From Aptenodytes patagonicus (Eukaryota; Chordata; Aves; Sphenisciformes; Spheniscidae): DNA of 64,000 nt. The notes beneath the pieces were generated by a model, which saw only the letters and a list, made by a program, of their open reading frames with translations, ran no database searches and was not told where the DNA came from. Below are positions 48,201 through 63,200 of this stretch, one piece after another. The DNA lies in the NCBI RefSeq assembly GCF_965638725.1, contig NC_134971.1:253001-317000 (forward strand). Reading direction: 5' to 3'. The position numbers were made by a program, and so were the translations under genes. Within the stretch, counting starts at the first letter, position 1, and each line of letters opens with the position of its first letter.

Positions 48201-51200
48201 ACGGTGGGCGATACCGGTACCTGGATACCCGGAGTCCCACTGTTTCTCGTTAAATCCTGGTTGCTGCCGTGCCCTTGCTCGACGGGGCCGCAGGGCGGGC
48301 TGGCTATATGCTCTGCGTCTATGTGACCCTGGATGAAGTGATCGGGAGTCATGTGTCCTTCGGGGCTCGGGTCTACTCCTGGACTCAGGAGAGCTGTATC
48401 ACCTTCCCCCGAGGCAGATTTCTCTGTGACTGTCACTCTCTTTTCCCCAGACTCCGTGGAAGGCAAGGCAAGCATCGACCTCTCTCCCGAGGAGGAGAGC
48501 GAAGACTCTGAGATGACGGCGAGCCTGTTGTGATTTTGGCTGGGCACCGTAGGGCTGCGAGTGGTCAGAACCGAGAGATCGGAAGGAAGCTCCAGCGGCA
48601 ATTCAAACTGCTCCTCTGCTGATATGGAGGAAGAGACGCTGCTATCCACCGGCTCGGCGGTTGGCAGCTGCTGGGAGAACACCTCGAACAAACCCATATC
48701 CTTGCCACGGTTGCTGTCGAGGCCTAAACCTTCTCCGAGCGTCAGGAGTTCAGATGATGAGGACTCCGGACTTTCTCCCAACGCCTGCATAGACGGCGTG
48801 TTCTTTAGTACAAAGTCCATGATGTCGGAAGGGAGGATGTTCCCACAGTCATCGCTGTTGTTATTGTCAGAGTCGGACTTCAGAAGTTCTGTGTTAAAAG
48901 TGTCCAGTAAGTTCTTGTCAGAAGGCGTGCTGGCGTGAGCCCTGCGGCCCGTTTCCAACGAGCTCAGCTGAGCTTCCAGCGAATCCTGACCTTGCGCTTT
49001 AACCCTGCTCACAGGATGGCAGTTATCAATCTTCGGGTCGGTCTTGTGGACAGTGGAGCTCTTGGTGACTTGTACTTTCTCTCCAGCCTCTTCAGTTCTA
49101 TCTAGCTTTAAGTTCTCTGTTCCGTTCTCTTTACCGCTCCTTTTAGTTACTTGACTGACTTTTCTTGTTGTTGCCGTGACGCTTGTATCACTTTCAGTTC
49201 CATCATCCACACCGTCTAGCTGTGAGATTTTTGGAAGATCACACTGCTCCTCCTCCCTGAAGAGGTTATGGGATGCCAGCCTCTCCTCCGTGTTCGAGGA
49301 AACCACCGTTCTAGTGAAATTATAGTAGTATAAGTCGTCTTCATCTGATGTGCTCAAGTCATCTGCGCCATCCACTTGTCCTTCTGCAGACCGCTTCCCT
49401 CGCTTCTTCCCAGTTGAGTTACTGTAGAAGGGAATGTCTTCTTCTCCGTAAGACCTCACGCCATACAGAGGAGTCAATCCAAAGAACATATTGGATCTGG
49501 CCCGAGCACTTCTCCGTGGATACCTCCGCTTGTACGAGCCTTCTTCTTGAGCTTTAGTTCCATCCTGGAGCATCAAGTTGTTATCCTGAACGGGCAAATT
49601 TTCATATGCATTGTTCTGAGATTCCTGTGCTGGCGCTTCATTTGGACTTCCCTGAACTACAGGGTTATCTTCCGGGCTTTCCGAAGTTGAGGAGGGCTCT
49701 GCCAAAGTGGCCAGTTCTGCTCCTGCGGACTGAGGTTCAGCGTCGCTTTCCTGCTGTGCATTTTTAGACTGGTTTTCGCTTTCCATCTTGAGAGGAGTCA
49801 GAGTGACTTTAACGGTGCGTTTTCTAGGTGCCTGCGATTCCTTAGAGGCCACTTCGATCTGCACTGCAGAACCTTTAGATGGCCCTTGTGAAGGTGGAGA
49901 CTTCTCGCCAACTTTTTCAGCAGGAATATTATTACATAACCTCTGGCTAATTTGCTCAGTTGCCAAACCCTGATTACCAAATTCTGGTTTCAGGTTTCCT
50001 TCATCGCTGCCTACTGCTTGACTTGAATCTGTAAGAGATTTCAGGGAATGCTTCTCTTTAAAACTGTCTTTCATTAACTTTTTCCCCTTCTGACGCCTGT
50101 CTCTAGGGGCAGAAACTACCTGCTCGCTTGCTGCAGGAGATCTGCTATTTACTCCAGCAGACTTCAAGGTCTTCGCATCCACCTCATCAACCGCAGTCGT
50201 TTTCTCTGGCTGTACAGGTTCCACGTGCTGATCTCTGTCTTTCCTTGGGCCTCTCTGATGCAAAGGTGGAAAGGATATTGCTTCTTTGGAAGAAAATGAT
50301 CCTGTACATTCTTGAAAGGTTCCTATTTTAACGTTCATTTCTGCACCCGATGAACCGGTTGGTTGAGTGGACATTTTGGAGTTTCCTCCAGAAGCGAAAC
50401 TATGAGCTGAATAATCTGGGTCCTTTGAGGTCAGCGTTTTCATCTTCTCTGCCTTAGAAGGCGCACCTTTGGCTATCAACTCTGAACTGCTAGAATGTTT
50501 TCCTTCCGTAGACTGCGAAGCATCCAGCTGGTAAGTTTTACCGCCACTTGTAGCCGCTGTTTTCTGGGAGCCTGAACTGCCAGAGGAACTTTGAACTGGA
50601 GCGCTTGGAGTACCTGCATTCACTGATCCCACAAAGCGGTCAGTACTTTTGACGCTTGGTTCATGTTCTGAAGGGGACCCCATGCTGGAAGCGGAAGATA
50701 CACTGTGCCTGGAGTAAGTGGTCCCGGCTCGCGTAGGGGAAATCATCCGGAGTTTTGATTGCTGCTGTGACAAAGAGGAGGTGCTATGTCTCCTAGAGCC
50801 AATGCTCTTAAGTCCAGAGGATAGTAAAGGATCTCCTACTGTCACTATTTCATGGGTCACTGGGGTAGGACTTCCTGAGAAAATAAGGCAAGAAAGACTG
50901 TCAAGTGATCCGAAACCTTCACAATCAATGCATACCCAATTCCTTCATACAAACCACAAGAAATTAGAAAGCAGCAAAACCTTTCAGCCAAACAGCGTTA
51001 ACGTAATGGTGATACTTGAGATAGGTCTTAAAAATCTGATACCGTCAATCAGTATTCACCACAAACTGTTGACAAGTTTGTATCTCAGGGTTCTGTATCT
51101 CAACTTTACCTGTGCATTTTCAACATCGGTTTGAAACAAAACGTGACTCACTCATACAGAAATAGTAGCTGAATTACAATACCAGATTTCCCATTCTCTC

Positions 51201-54200
51201 TGGAAAACTACTGACCCAGATGATTAAGTCCCTAACTTATATTACAGCTCTTCTGCATTACCGCTATTACATTGCCCAAACACTGCTTTCTTCATCCCAG
51301 GGAAATTTTTGTTTCAGTCATACATTTCTTGACAGGCCATCTCTACTGTATATTTTCAGAACTGTCCTTCCCTCAAACCTATTGCCATTTCACTATTTTG
51401 TCTAGAAACAGAAAACTAAACACCGCATTCTGGATGAAGCCAAAAAAGACACAAACCAAACCAAGAATATTTCCAAAACAAACAAACAAACAAAACTCCC
51501 CAAAAACCAAAAACCAAAGTCAACAGCACTTGAAATACCTGCAGAGGGTAACGGCCTAGAGCCGGGAGACCTCTGTGTGGATGGGTAACTCGGCATCCTG
51601 ATCCTGGGACCCTTCGAGACCACTGGATAGTAACAGGAACTAGAGGTCTGAGAATGCAAGGGACGATCCGGTGATGGTGGGTTTACAATTTCAGGTGTAT
51701 TTCGGCTGTCTTTAGGTAGAGTTTCTGTTGTTGTACACAAGAGAGACAACAGTATAAGCCATCACTGAATCCTAAAAGCTGTGATCTGATAAAGTATATA
51801 TTGCTATCAGGTTTCACTTGGAGAATCAGGGTATTTGTTAAATAAACACAAAGTCACAGATTACCGATTCCTTGCCATCAGATAACGTCTGGTTTCTTCT
51901 CCTAAGAACGCTTTCAAATACTTGCAGCAATACAGTATCCCTCAGCTTACACATGAAATTCCATTATTTTTTAATAAAGTTTAAGATTCTATGTTGACAA
52001 TGACAACTATTATAGGATGTTTTAAAAATCTTCCACAGCTTCACCTTCTGGGAACTGAAAAGGATAGGGTTGAGATGTTTTGGTTTTTTTTTTTTTTAAA
52101 CTCACCTAGGGATACAGAGAAAGCAATTTGGAAATACAGAATCAGCGCAATACTACTATTCAACACGGTATTTAACAACCCCCGTATTACAAACCAACAC
52201 TGACACTTGAAGTACAATCTGAAGTTTTAGATCACTAGAAAAATCTCTGATCTGTAGACTAGATCTACTAATCTACTAGAAAGCATTACTACAGTAGCTT
52301 TCGTTTGGCTCAAGTTTTCAAAGTTACCAGTACACTCAGGAGCTTAGCTCTTTTTTTTTTTTTTTAAAGTCTTAAGATGCTGTAACATAATTTGGAAGCC
52401 TGAAGTGGATTCTAGTCCAAATCTGTTTAAGTGACACAGGTCCTAGCCACCTGGCTTTCTGGTAAGGACAAACTATGGCGAAAACATATAGAGAATATAC
52501 TTTTAGAAAGTCCTTAAAAGATTACCTGTAAGGGGAACTGGACTATGGGCAATTGTTCTGTTATCATCATGCTCTACAGTGCTGTTGATGTCAGGTTCTA
52601 TGACCGGAGGTCGGCACTCCATGATCTTGCAGGTATATACACAGCGCTTCCTGGCATCTGTTGTGCTCCAGTACACCCTGGAGCACCTGGAAGTTAATTC
52701 AAACATAAAACAATTTACTCAACAGTCAAGTAAACCTCAGCATTCCTATTTTAAATTTTCAGTTTCTCAAAATTACGCGGGACAATGGCTTCCTGGCACA
52801 ACACGCTGCACACCTAGCATCACAAGATTCCTGAACAGCGTATGAAAGCTACAGTCGATTTTTACAGATGTTACTTCAGCGCTGGTTTGGCATTTAATAT
52901 ACTAAAAGATATCTAATCATGAAACAGCTTATACTCACTGATAGCCGATGGGAAACAACTTATCTTCACAGTCTGAGAGGTCATTCAGAATTCCTAAACA
53001 GTCTATCGTCATTGAACCTGAGCAGAAAGAGGAACAGAAAAGTTCTGTGAACCAGATACCAGCACCAAAGGTGGGATCAAGTGTCCGGAGACTAGATCTT
53101 ACCAATCATCATGTGGATGTTCTCTGGTTCCAAGCCACTAAGAAATTTTCTTCTCAAACTGATTCCTTCAAAGTCCACAAAAACTCTCCGAAGAACTTCA
53201 AACCCATTCTCAGGAACCACCTGAACAAGAATCCACAAAACTACTCGTTAATTTTAAAGGAACCACCACGTGTACGCTATGCAGTCTGTCTAACTCGATC
53301 CTCAGTTTGGTCTTTTGGTTTTTGAACTGCCACATGGCACCACTTGCCAAACTTCCCCATGCCGGTTGTATCGCTGACCTCTTTTCAACAGCACTGCGGT
53401 CGGGCCCTCGTTAGTAAGGAACGCATTCAATGTTAACTCCTAAAAAGTGCTTATAGTTACAGGCTAACCCCACCTTCACACAAGGCAGGGTGTGAAGGAA
53501 GAATCTCACCTCTCCTTTGATCAAGTCACGATGCCTCTGGCAGTAAACTTTCTTATCATCCAGAAAGACACAGTTCTTGGCTCGCGAGCACATAAAATGA
53601 TAGTTACTTGTACAGGAAGTGAGGCAGCAGCCTACTGTGGCTCCCGACTTCTGGCAGAACTCACATCTCTGCAAGAGCAAAAAAAAAAAAAAGGTAAAAA
53701 TTAATCCCTTCTAAAACCAGGCTACCATTACTGTCGTCAGTTGTTTTTTTCGGCATAGACAGAAGTTTAGAGTAATGCCTCACCTCCCACTTCATGGCTG
53801 TAACATTTCACTACCGTGACTCACGTGCACAATTGAGACATGGGGGAGGAGGCGAGAGGAAGAAGGATCCCTCACGCAGAACAACTTTTGCATTTGCAGG
53901 CTGGTTCCTCCAGGCCTCAGACTTTCTTGCTTGTACTTCATATCCAAGTGTCATATTCGCAACCTTCACCGATTAATGTCTCAGCTATTTCTCCTGCACA
54001 GAGTATTCCCCCCGTGGGCGGCTTACTACTGGCTAAGAGCAGTCCTATTCCACTGCTTCGGCCTTTTTAATAAATATTTAGGACCAACTGACACAATATT
54101 AAAACAAACAAAATTTGGACAAACTAATTTCTAGTCATGCTTCCAGTCTCATTTCATTCCTCTGGAAAGTAAGCAACAACCAATTCACAATAGGAAGATT

Positions 54201-57200
54201 ATTTCGTTTTCTAAGACTGCTTAGGAGTTCAGGAAAAAAAAAGACACCACCATCATCCTTTTTGCAGTATTTAACAGAGCAGCTATGTACAAGCCAGATG
54301 TCAAGATCCTTCATCTATACTCAAACATGAAAATGTTCCCTGCTCAAGACCTTGAATTGGACAATACTTGCTTTCAATTTTTATTTCTTTTATACATATA
54401 TAAATTTTAACCTAGGTCAAAATACCAGGTACAGGCTTGCTCTCCCTCCTTTTGAGTTCCTCTGCTGTCATCAGTTCAGACTGCAACGGAGGATCTAGTA
54501 AGTCCTTGTACTAGAGGGATAGCTGTTGGGCTCTAACACAGCACTTGGCCGTGCTTTACACATTCTGTATTATTTTTAAAAACAGGTTGTGACTACAGAT
54601 ATGGCATCAACTGCTTAAGGTATAGCACTTGCAATCGAAGACCTTCTGAGAAAAACATGACTCCAATTCTCCCGTTACAAGTTCCTTTTGGTCTCCACAA
54701 TATTTCTGAACTGAAATATTGTATTCTGATCTTCAGTCAGTTCTATTACATATAGCGTAAAAAACAAACAAACAAACAAAAAAAGCAAGGAGAGGACAGA
54801 GCAGAAAAAACACACACAAGGAATCTTTTAGCCGGGTTCCTGTCTTGGTTCTGTGGAAATCAGCATGAAGTTTAACAAAGTATTCTTTACTTATACCCAC
54901 CAGCTGCTTTCCCCTGATCACAGCCATGTGCACGTTTTTCAGAGAACCATCATCATCTTCAAATACTTCTGCTGACCACAAAGCACAGTTCACGTGTGTC
55001 CATTCATTTTGGCCAATATAGAGAAGCCGTCCAGCATCCTAAAGAACGGAAGGAAACATTCTTTTCAAATGTTCCACAGAGACACAACAACGCACAAAAA
55101 GCATCCAGCCTATCCACAGTTCCAAATCTACAGTACTGTTTCAGCCAGCTCCTATCAAAATGGCCATGTGCCAAATACTCACATTAGCACTGTCATCACC
55201 GTATTTCAGGCACAATGCGCACTGCCTGTTGTCTTCTACATCCGGAGGTGGGTTAAGTTCAGGACTATCCTCTCGGCTTCTGTCGGAGCCTTTTAGTTAA
55301 GAGAGAGAACACTGTTTATGCTTGAAAGTCAGGGAGGCAAAAATTCATCTGGAGAGATTGTCAGTTAAGTGAACAGGGTAGAAGAGCCAAACAGCAGCCT
55401 AGAGTTTTCAATAGCCAGCTGGTAAAGCAAGGAAAAGCACACATCAGCCTCTACACAGCCCTTGTTCTAGGGGAAAAGAGGCAGGTGCAAATGTGTTTCC
55501 GGGCCCAAGCTCAGCTCAGAAACATCTCATATGTAACAGCCTCTGAATGATTTCAGGTCACAGAGGTCTCCAAAATTCTTCAGTCGCATACAGAACTAAT
55601 AACGCCCTCTCTTTACTACTAGGAGGTTTGGAATGAAGCACTCTAGGTTTGGGACCAATAGCGCTGCGATCTGTTTTCTTACTAGAGATAGGTGGTGTAG
55701 GAGGATGTAGAGGAGTTGGTGAATCTGGCTCTCCAGGCCCTTTGGGTTTTGGAGCTGGAATGATTTTCTTCATCAGAGGGGGTTGTTCAGTGCGGTTGTT
55801 CTCTTCACGCTCCTGCCACTGAGCATAATTATGGTCAAGCGAAGGGGGCAGCACTGCATTCGGCAACATACCACTGCTGAAATGCAACAAGGAGTCAGCT
55901 GTCAGACCCGACTACACCAGAGGACCTTGTGCCCTGTCTACCAGCACTACTGACATTCAATATACAATAACAACTCATTTAATTACTTACAGTCCACACA
56001 TGCTCTCAACAAAGGCTACGACTGGTCACTTACATTTTAAGGTTTGTGATGTAGCTGTCTGTTTCTTTTGAGGGTAACAGATACAGAAGAAGGGCCGCAC
56101 CAAATGGGGGTGAGGAGGAGGAGGCGGAAGGAAGGACAGGACTGACAAGACGACACACAATATACCCTGTTCTAAATAAAGTTTTTGGTTACTCTGCTTT
56201 AGAACAAGGAAATGTATACAAAACCTGGGAGTGGGATTACTGTTTAACTTCTTAAAAAAAACTAAAACAAAACCACACAAAGGGAAAAGAAAAGAAAAAC
56301 AGAAAACCCAAACCCACAAACAGGCTCTCTTGGTACTTTTTGCTTTGACAGCTGGCAAACCGCAGGGTGTCACAGTCGGACACAGAACAATTACTTACTT
56401 GCTTGTTACTTTATTTGGCTCCCAAAATCTGGACTTTTTTACACTGAACCATGGAAAAACACGCTCCATTTGCTGAAGGAAAACAACACTCCATTAGAAA
56501 TGTTATACAACATACCCCAAATTTCAAAGACGTTCAGCCAAGATCTACTGTAAATGCACAACTAGTAAGATTTCATTAACATCAACAACTCTGACAATGT
56601 ATCATTTCATTCCTGGAAATACCCAAGCAATGGTAAGCATGATGGACCCTTTGGATTCCAACAGCAACAAGCAGCGGTATGATACCGAGCAGATTTCAAA
56701 ATAACTGTAGTCCGGCTCACCCGAATAAAGAAGGACTTGACCATGCTATTGGCTTTCTTAACTTCCGGCTGCCCTCCATCAGAATTAATGGCTGCTTGAA
56801 TTATCTTCACGATATCATCACTAAAATCCAACTATAAGAAAGCCACAGAATTTCACATTAACGGGATTGTCTCTTGTACAGCTACACCATCCACCAATTC
56901 TTTAAGGCATCAAGTGAGCATCCAGATGACTAGAAAACTGAACCAGAGCATCGACTTAAAAGCAGAAAAAGAAGTTGGCTGTAAAGAAACAAGCAGCCCT
57001 GTGCATTTGCAAACTGGCTGGCAGAACTGCCGTAACGGTTCACTTCTTCCTTCTACCAGGAGTTGACTGCTGACTGATTTTAAATCGGCTAAGCTAGCTA
57101 CCTCACAAGGATTTGGCCAAAATCTGGCAACAGCACGTTTGCCTAGCACTTTGCAATATACAGTCTTCCTCAAGATTACAGGCTCTGCAGGGAAAAAAGA

Positions 57201-60200
57201 GGAAAAGGCTGTTCCCTACAAAGAAAACTGATTCGGTCAACGTTAGCATTTTGTAGAAATGACCCCTAAAGAGATCATCCCTCCGCACATGAATTACTAG
57301 TTTCCAGATAACTACCATCGGTGTTATTTGGCTAGGCCTTCAGTTAGAATTTGCACATGAAGGATGACCTATCCTGTTTCCCTCAACGTAAACATCTGAC
57401 TAAGAGCAAAAGGGGTTTAACCAAGTATCACTGCTGGTTAAAGGGAGCCATACAACAGTGTAAATCACATGCCTTTGGGCCAACATTAACACGAGCGCCA
57501 GCCAGAATTATTTTTAGCAGCATGTTAACCTGTTTCCTTGTTCATAAAGAAAAGGCTCAAGCATGCTCAGTAATAAACACGACGGGTCATAAAGCAATTC
57601 ATAGGATCTATTATTAGAGTGGAACACTGAAACTTTGACATACCACCGAAATGTAACATCCTTGATCCATTTTTCTTTTCACTCCCTCCAGATCCAGAGG
57701 TTGCTGCTCCTCCTGTTTACTGACTTCCGTTAGGACAGGCGGATCGGGACCTTCAGGAGAGCTTCTGGATGGGATACTCTCTTCCGTCTCAGGATTTAAA
57801 TCAGGCGGTTTTGCTGCCTGTTAACATCAGCAACCAGACAGAGGGACATTGGCTATTGAAGTGCGGCTGGTACTCATGACATACTCCCATGCACATTTAT
57901 TGGCCCAGAGATTCTCGCTAACGTGAAAGAAAAGAGACTCAAGTTCTGAATTCCTGTCCAAAACGTAGGGACAAAAATGAAAAGATCTTAACGGGCTTTC
58001 TGCTCCTGACCTGTAAGGCGCACAGCAGAGCAGAGTGATCAGCTATAAGGATCAAACTCATTTTTCAGAAGTCTTATTTCTGAATATATATTTCAAGACT
58101 AAGATCCTGTTCTTCTGTCAGAAAAGCACCTTCACCATCACAGAGCTAAATCCTCCCATTCCTTGAAGAACTTTACCCTCTTTTTTTCTTTTAGCCTCGC
58201 AAGTCGTATCACCCACTTCTTTGTTTCCATAGGAATGAACAAAAGAAAGAAAACAAAGTCACAGCACATGTCGTTCTAAGTACGATAAAGACACTTCTGC
58301 AGTATGATGCGCAGCAATACCAGAATTCAGCTGAATGTCAGGCAACACTTCAAGCCAGAATATATTAATGGGACACGAGGCTCCAGCTTACCTGTCGATA
58401 CCGCAGCAAGTGGCTAGTCGTTCTAGAATTCAACAGGGCTGTTAAAACCTGCTTTAAGGAAACCTGCAGCTCCTTTTCCAGTGCCAGACGCCACTCTGCA
58501 GGATGCTGCTCCGTACAGTTAATGCAGGTGTATGCTACACTCTCAGGCAAGTTAGAGAGTATCTCATACATTTCATCTGGAGACAAAAAAAATAAAGTAA
58601 CAATCTGAATGACTTTACTGAAGGATGGATGTAGGGAAAACCCCCTACTCTGCACTTGCTGTTGTCCTGGTTTCAGCTGGGATAGAGTTAATTTTCTTCC
58701 TAGTAGCTGGTACAGTGCTGTGTTTTGGGTTTAGTATGAGAACAATGCTGATAACACACCCATGTTTTAGTTGTTGCTAAGTAGTGCCTACACTAGTCAA
58801 GGACCTTTCAGCTTCCCATGCTCTACCGACTGAGAAGGCTGGAGGTGCACAAGAAGCTGGGAGGGGGCACAGCCAGGACAGCTGACCCAAACTGGCCAAA
58901 GGGACATTCCATACCATGTGACGTCATGCTCAGCACATAAACTGGGGGAAAGCTGGCCGGGGGGACTGCTGCTTGGGGACTGGCTGGGCATCGGTTGGCG
59001 AGTGGTGAGCAATTGCATTGTGCATCACTTGCTTTGTATATTCTTCTTCTTATTATTATTATTATTTTATTTTATTTCAATTATTAAACCGTTTTTATCT
59101 CAACCCATGAGTTTTCTCACTTTTACTCTTCCGATTCTCTCCTCCATCCCAGCGGGGTGGGGGGGGGAGTCAGCGAGCGGCTGGGTGGTGCTCAGTTGCC
59201 GACTGAGGTTAAACCACGACAACTGTCTAACTGAAACACTTTTCACGTAACAAAAGCGTCTTGTGCAACTAACTGAGCAATACTGCATTTGAGGCAAGTC
59301 CTATGCTTTCAGGATGTCGTTGATATTAGTACTGGTTTACCTGTAGCCATTCTACAGGTATTTTTCAGGTAGGTCACAACAGGTGAGGGTGTTAACATAA
59401 CGCTCTGGTAGAAAGGTCCAAAACTGGATTGCTTTGGTCTACTCGCTGCCCCGCGTTCTTAAGTACTGAGGAGATAAGGATTTGCCTTACCAGAAAGGTT
59501 TTCACATTTGGAGTGGACCCAGCGGTCGCATTTCCCGCACTGCATCATCTTGCTCTCATAGTCGTCATCATCATAGCATTTGTCACAGAGAGGACAAAAA
59601 TTTCCTGCAAACAAGACGTGATTTTTATCAGAAGTTCCACTGCCACGCACACACCTTAAAGGCTAGGCGGTTACTTCCTAGTGTGCTAAGAAAGCAGCTC
59701 TCTGAAAACCCCCACCAGTAAGCTGCCGTTACAGTTACATCTACTTTTACAACACTGTAAAACAATGGCCACAAAAATAACCTGCTTGGAAGACCACTGA
59801 CTACTCTAGAATTCCATTACCGGGCACCCATTTTTTGGGGGTGGTGAGACTAACAAAATACTATATGCAATTAGCTTTACAGAGTAAAACGAAAGGACAA
59901 AGATGACATACAGGCAAGAAATTAGGTGGAATAGTCAAGATTTTCTACCCTGAGGTTTTTTCCCAGAGTGCCCCTCCTAGATTCAAAGGCGTCACCTACA
60001 GTAACTAACACAAGAAGGAACAACCGCTTTACAATAGGAATTTTGTTGCTTTTAGGTCAGGATTCCTTTAAAATGTCTTTTTCTCAACTGCTACTTGAAA
60101 CCCTGGGCCAACAGGTGTGTAATAATTGCTTTATATGGTATAGCGTTTAAGTTCTGGAAGCCTCAAACTCTGACAATAAAACAGTGATGACTTTTGTTGG

Positions 60201-63200
60201 CCACTGTAAAATCTAAGAACCTGTAACAGTTTCCCACAGAAACTATTACACGTGCTTTCATGCTTGACCCTAACACTAGCTTTCACTCCTGTTTGTACCG
60301 TGACAAGCTCACCTGCCCTGCAGGCCCTCTGTTCACTCTACACTGACGCTGTCTAACTCAAAACCGAGCAGCTGAAGAGGCTCCTGCTGTAAAGAATCAC
60401 AACTTTATGTACCTTTAGCAAAGAGTTTGGCACAATCATGACACAGCGAGAAGTCATGAGACCACTGCGCATCCCACCCTTTGCCTGGTGTTGTTGATCC
60501 ACAGCTCTTGCAGCGAACACATTTGGTACATATCTGGAAAATGAATGTGTTTGGCAAGAGTTACTTGCTTTTATCCAGTGGTTTCTGCGCTTTAGTCCTA
60601 ACGATGCGTTTCATAGTTTTTATTATTTAATGAGTGCAGAGAGCTTATACAACAGAATAAGGAGTCTCAAATACCGAAACTTTCACTAAAAAGAAAAGCG
60701 CTCCCCCCCTTTACGGTAAGATGGTGATCATGCAACAAGAAAAAAAATGAAAATAAATCACAGTATAGTTTTTCTGTCCTTCATATTTGCACCGAAGAAA
60801 ACATCACCTTTCCTTTCACAGAAAACAGCATATGTAGTTGTGGCATTTCTTCTGACCCAAAATATGAAGTCTTATTTTAACAGATTTCCAACTCCGAGGA
60901 TATCGTAGTAGAAAACACCTAAAAACTATTAGTATCATATACACTACAGGCAAAGCTTTCACACTTGTTTAGAACAAAAACTTGAAAGACACAAAATAGT
61001 GCAATTAATCCAAATACATTGACTCGCAATACCAGTATCAACTGATAAATTTGATAACAAGGTAAATGCTTCCATTCTAAAGAGCTTCTTCCACGTTCTG
61101 GGACTATGATCAGAAGAATTACTACAACTAAAAAAGGTGTAAGCTCTTTAAAAATCCTGCTTGTTCCAAACCTTACCAACAACCCACCTCATTATCATTT
61201 CCAAAAGTACCTTCCAACACAATGGAAGGTTGCCATCCTGCCTTAAAAAGCTAAGCGATTGCATCAGAGCAATTAATCTGCAGAGCTCTGGCCCACAGTG
61301 TTATCATCAGTCAATGAGTGAACTGCCCAAAAGAGAAATCAAAATCCCTCACCCAAACTTTCTTTTTCTTGGTGGGTTTTGTTGGGTAGTTTGGGCCCAG
61401 GCACTCAGGGTGATAGCTGTTTCGGCACTTGTTACACTCCAGCAACTGCTACAAGAATAAGGGGAAAAAGCATTGGAACAGAGACCCTTCAAAGGGATGC
61501 AAAATCCTGGACATTTTCGTTTTATGTTGGATCCCCCATTTGGGGCAAGAGGAAAAAGCTGCAAATGAAGCAACTCGAGAGGCATTCTCCCCAGCGCACA
61601 GCGGCGCTCGCGCAGAGACTGCGCTTCCCTGCTCCCCGGTGCACGCTCGCGAGCTGAGCTCTGGAGTGAGAGGAGCTCTGGGAGCAGCATGGGGGATGCC
61701 CGCCGGGTCTCCCGGCGGTTTGGGGGTACCTTGGTGGCCTGGTGCTGTCTCCCACACACGTGGCAGAACTTGCAGCGACGGCAGCACCAGTTTTCCAGCT
61801 GGTCCTCCAGGGGCCGCTCGCTCTCCTCTAAGCAGAACTTGTGGAAAGGCTCACAACAGACCTGACAATACACAAACTGCAAGGGGGGAGAGGGAGGTTT
61901 TAGCAAGTCAGAAGCTGCTCTGAATTCCCAAACAAGCCCCCTCGCGCTCCCAACTACTTTGAATTCTGCTTTACAACTGACAGAACATGGATATCTACTG
62001 GCATATTTTAGGAGGGAAACTGTGCGCGTACTTCAGACAATCCAAATACGTGCTCGTCTTCCCAGACTAGGCATCTAGCAGCAGAGGGGAGTTTGGTACC
62101 TGCTATCTAAGAGTTCTGAGTACCGGCAAAGGCCTATAGGGCTCTTCAGCATCTCCCTCCCTTGCTGTAACACAAGTCAACTGCACCAGAAGAAACACTT
62201 GGTGCAGAAGGAAGGGATATGCAGAGCCAAGAGAGACGTTCCTCCCTCCATTCAGCTTAGGTGGCCCATGTGAAAGCTCTTCTAATTTCTATGTATCCCC
62301 TGGAAGGCTGGCCATACTAGAAAAAGAATTGTCCTTAGGGCGCGAACACCACAGGCTCACGGGGGACAGAAGAATCGTTTGTCCCCTTGAGCAACCTGAC
62401 TGAGAAGGGGATGGCTCCATGCCCCACTGGACCTTCACGGTCCTCAAGTCCACTGATGTCCACATACAGAACTTAACCCCCTTTTCCCCAAATATTGTTC
62501 ACTCTTCACAACCAAGCCTTTTCTAGAGTGCTAGCATCACCTTCCCAGGACAGCTGGTCTGAAGATGTTGAGAAGGCACCTATCTATACCTGGAAACGCA
62601 TTTAACACATCTTAAGCCCACATCCAGCTCTTTATACAGCACCAGAATCTTTCCAGCCACGTTTCAGTAATGGTTTGCAGCTCTCAGCAGATACAGACAT
62701 AGCCAGGAAAGTCAACGCTGCCTAAAGCCCTTTAACATTATCGGGCAGCCTTTCTTATTTCGAGTTAAAAGAAAGCAAAGGCCCTGCTTCACATCAGATG
62801 TAGGATTCCAGATTAAGAGGAGACGCAGGTGCTCTCAAATACGCTATTCCTTACGTCTAATACAGTTCACCTGCAAAGTAAGCACCGCAGAAGTTTCCAA
62901 ACTGATTTTAAATACCTTGCATTTTAGTATCTTGGGACAGAGTTTAGCAAGGACAGTTTTACAGGTATTGTTTTAATTTCTCTTGGATTAAGGTAATGAT
63001 ATTATTTATTTATTTATTTATTTATTTTTCTAACAACGTGGTGCTGTAACTAAGTCATCAACAGCAGAACACAATGCTTTACCTCCACATGTCCACTGCT
63101 GGCACAGAGAAAACAGACCACCCTGGGAGTAATAGGTACCGAGGTGACGATGCCTAACCCACCCATCTCCCAAACATTCTCCACTTCACAGTCCTCCTGA

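Noticed and set aside
47017-50331. Short plus-strand open frames opposite the KMT2A giant exon
   Set aside because: Plain antisense shadows of a confirmed 1,436-codon exon.
62000-62900. Possible CR1 or other interspersed repeat in a KMT2A intron
   Set aside because: No CR1 3' end, terminal repeats or target duplication could be recognised by eye. A repeat-library search would be needed.
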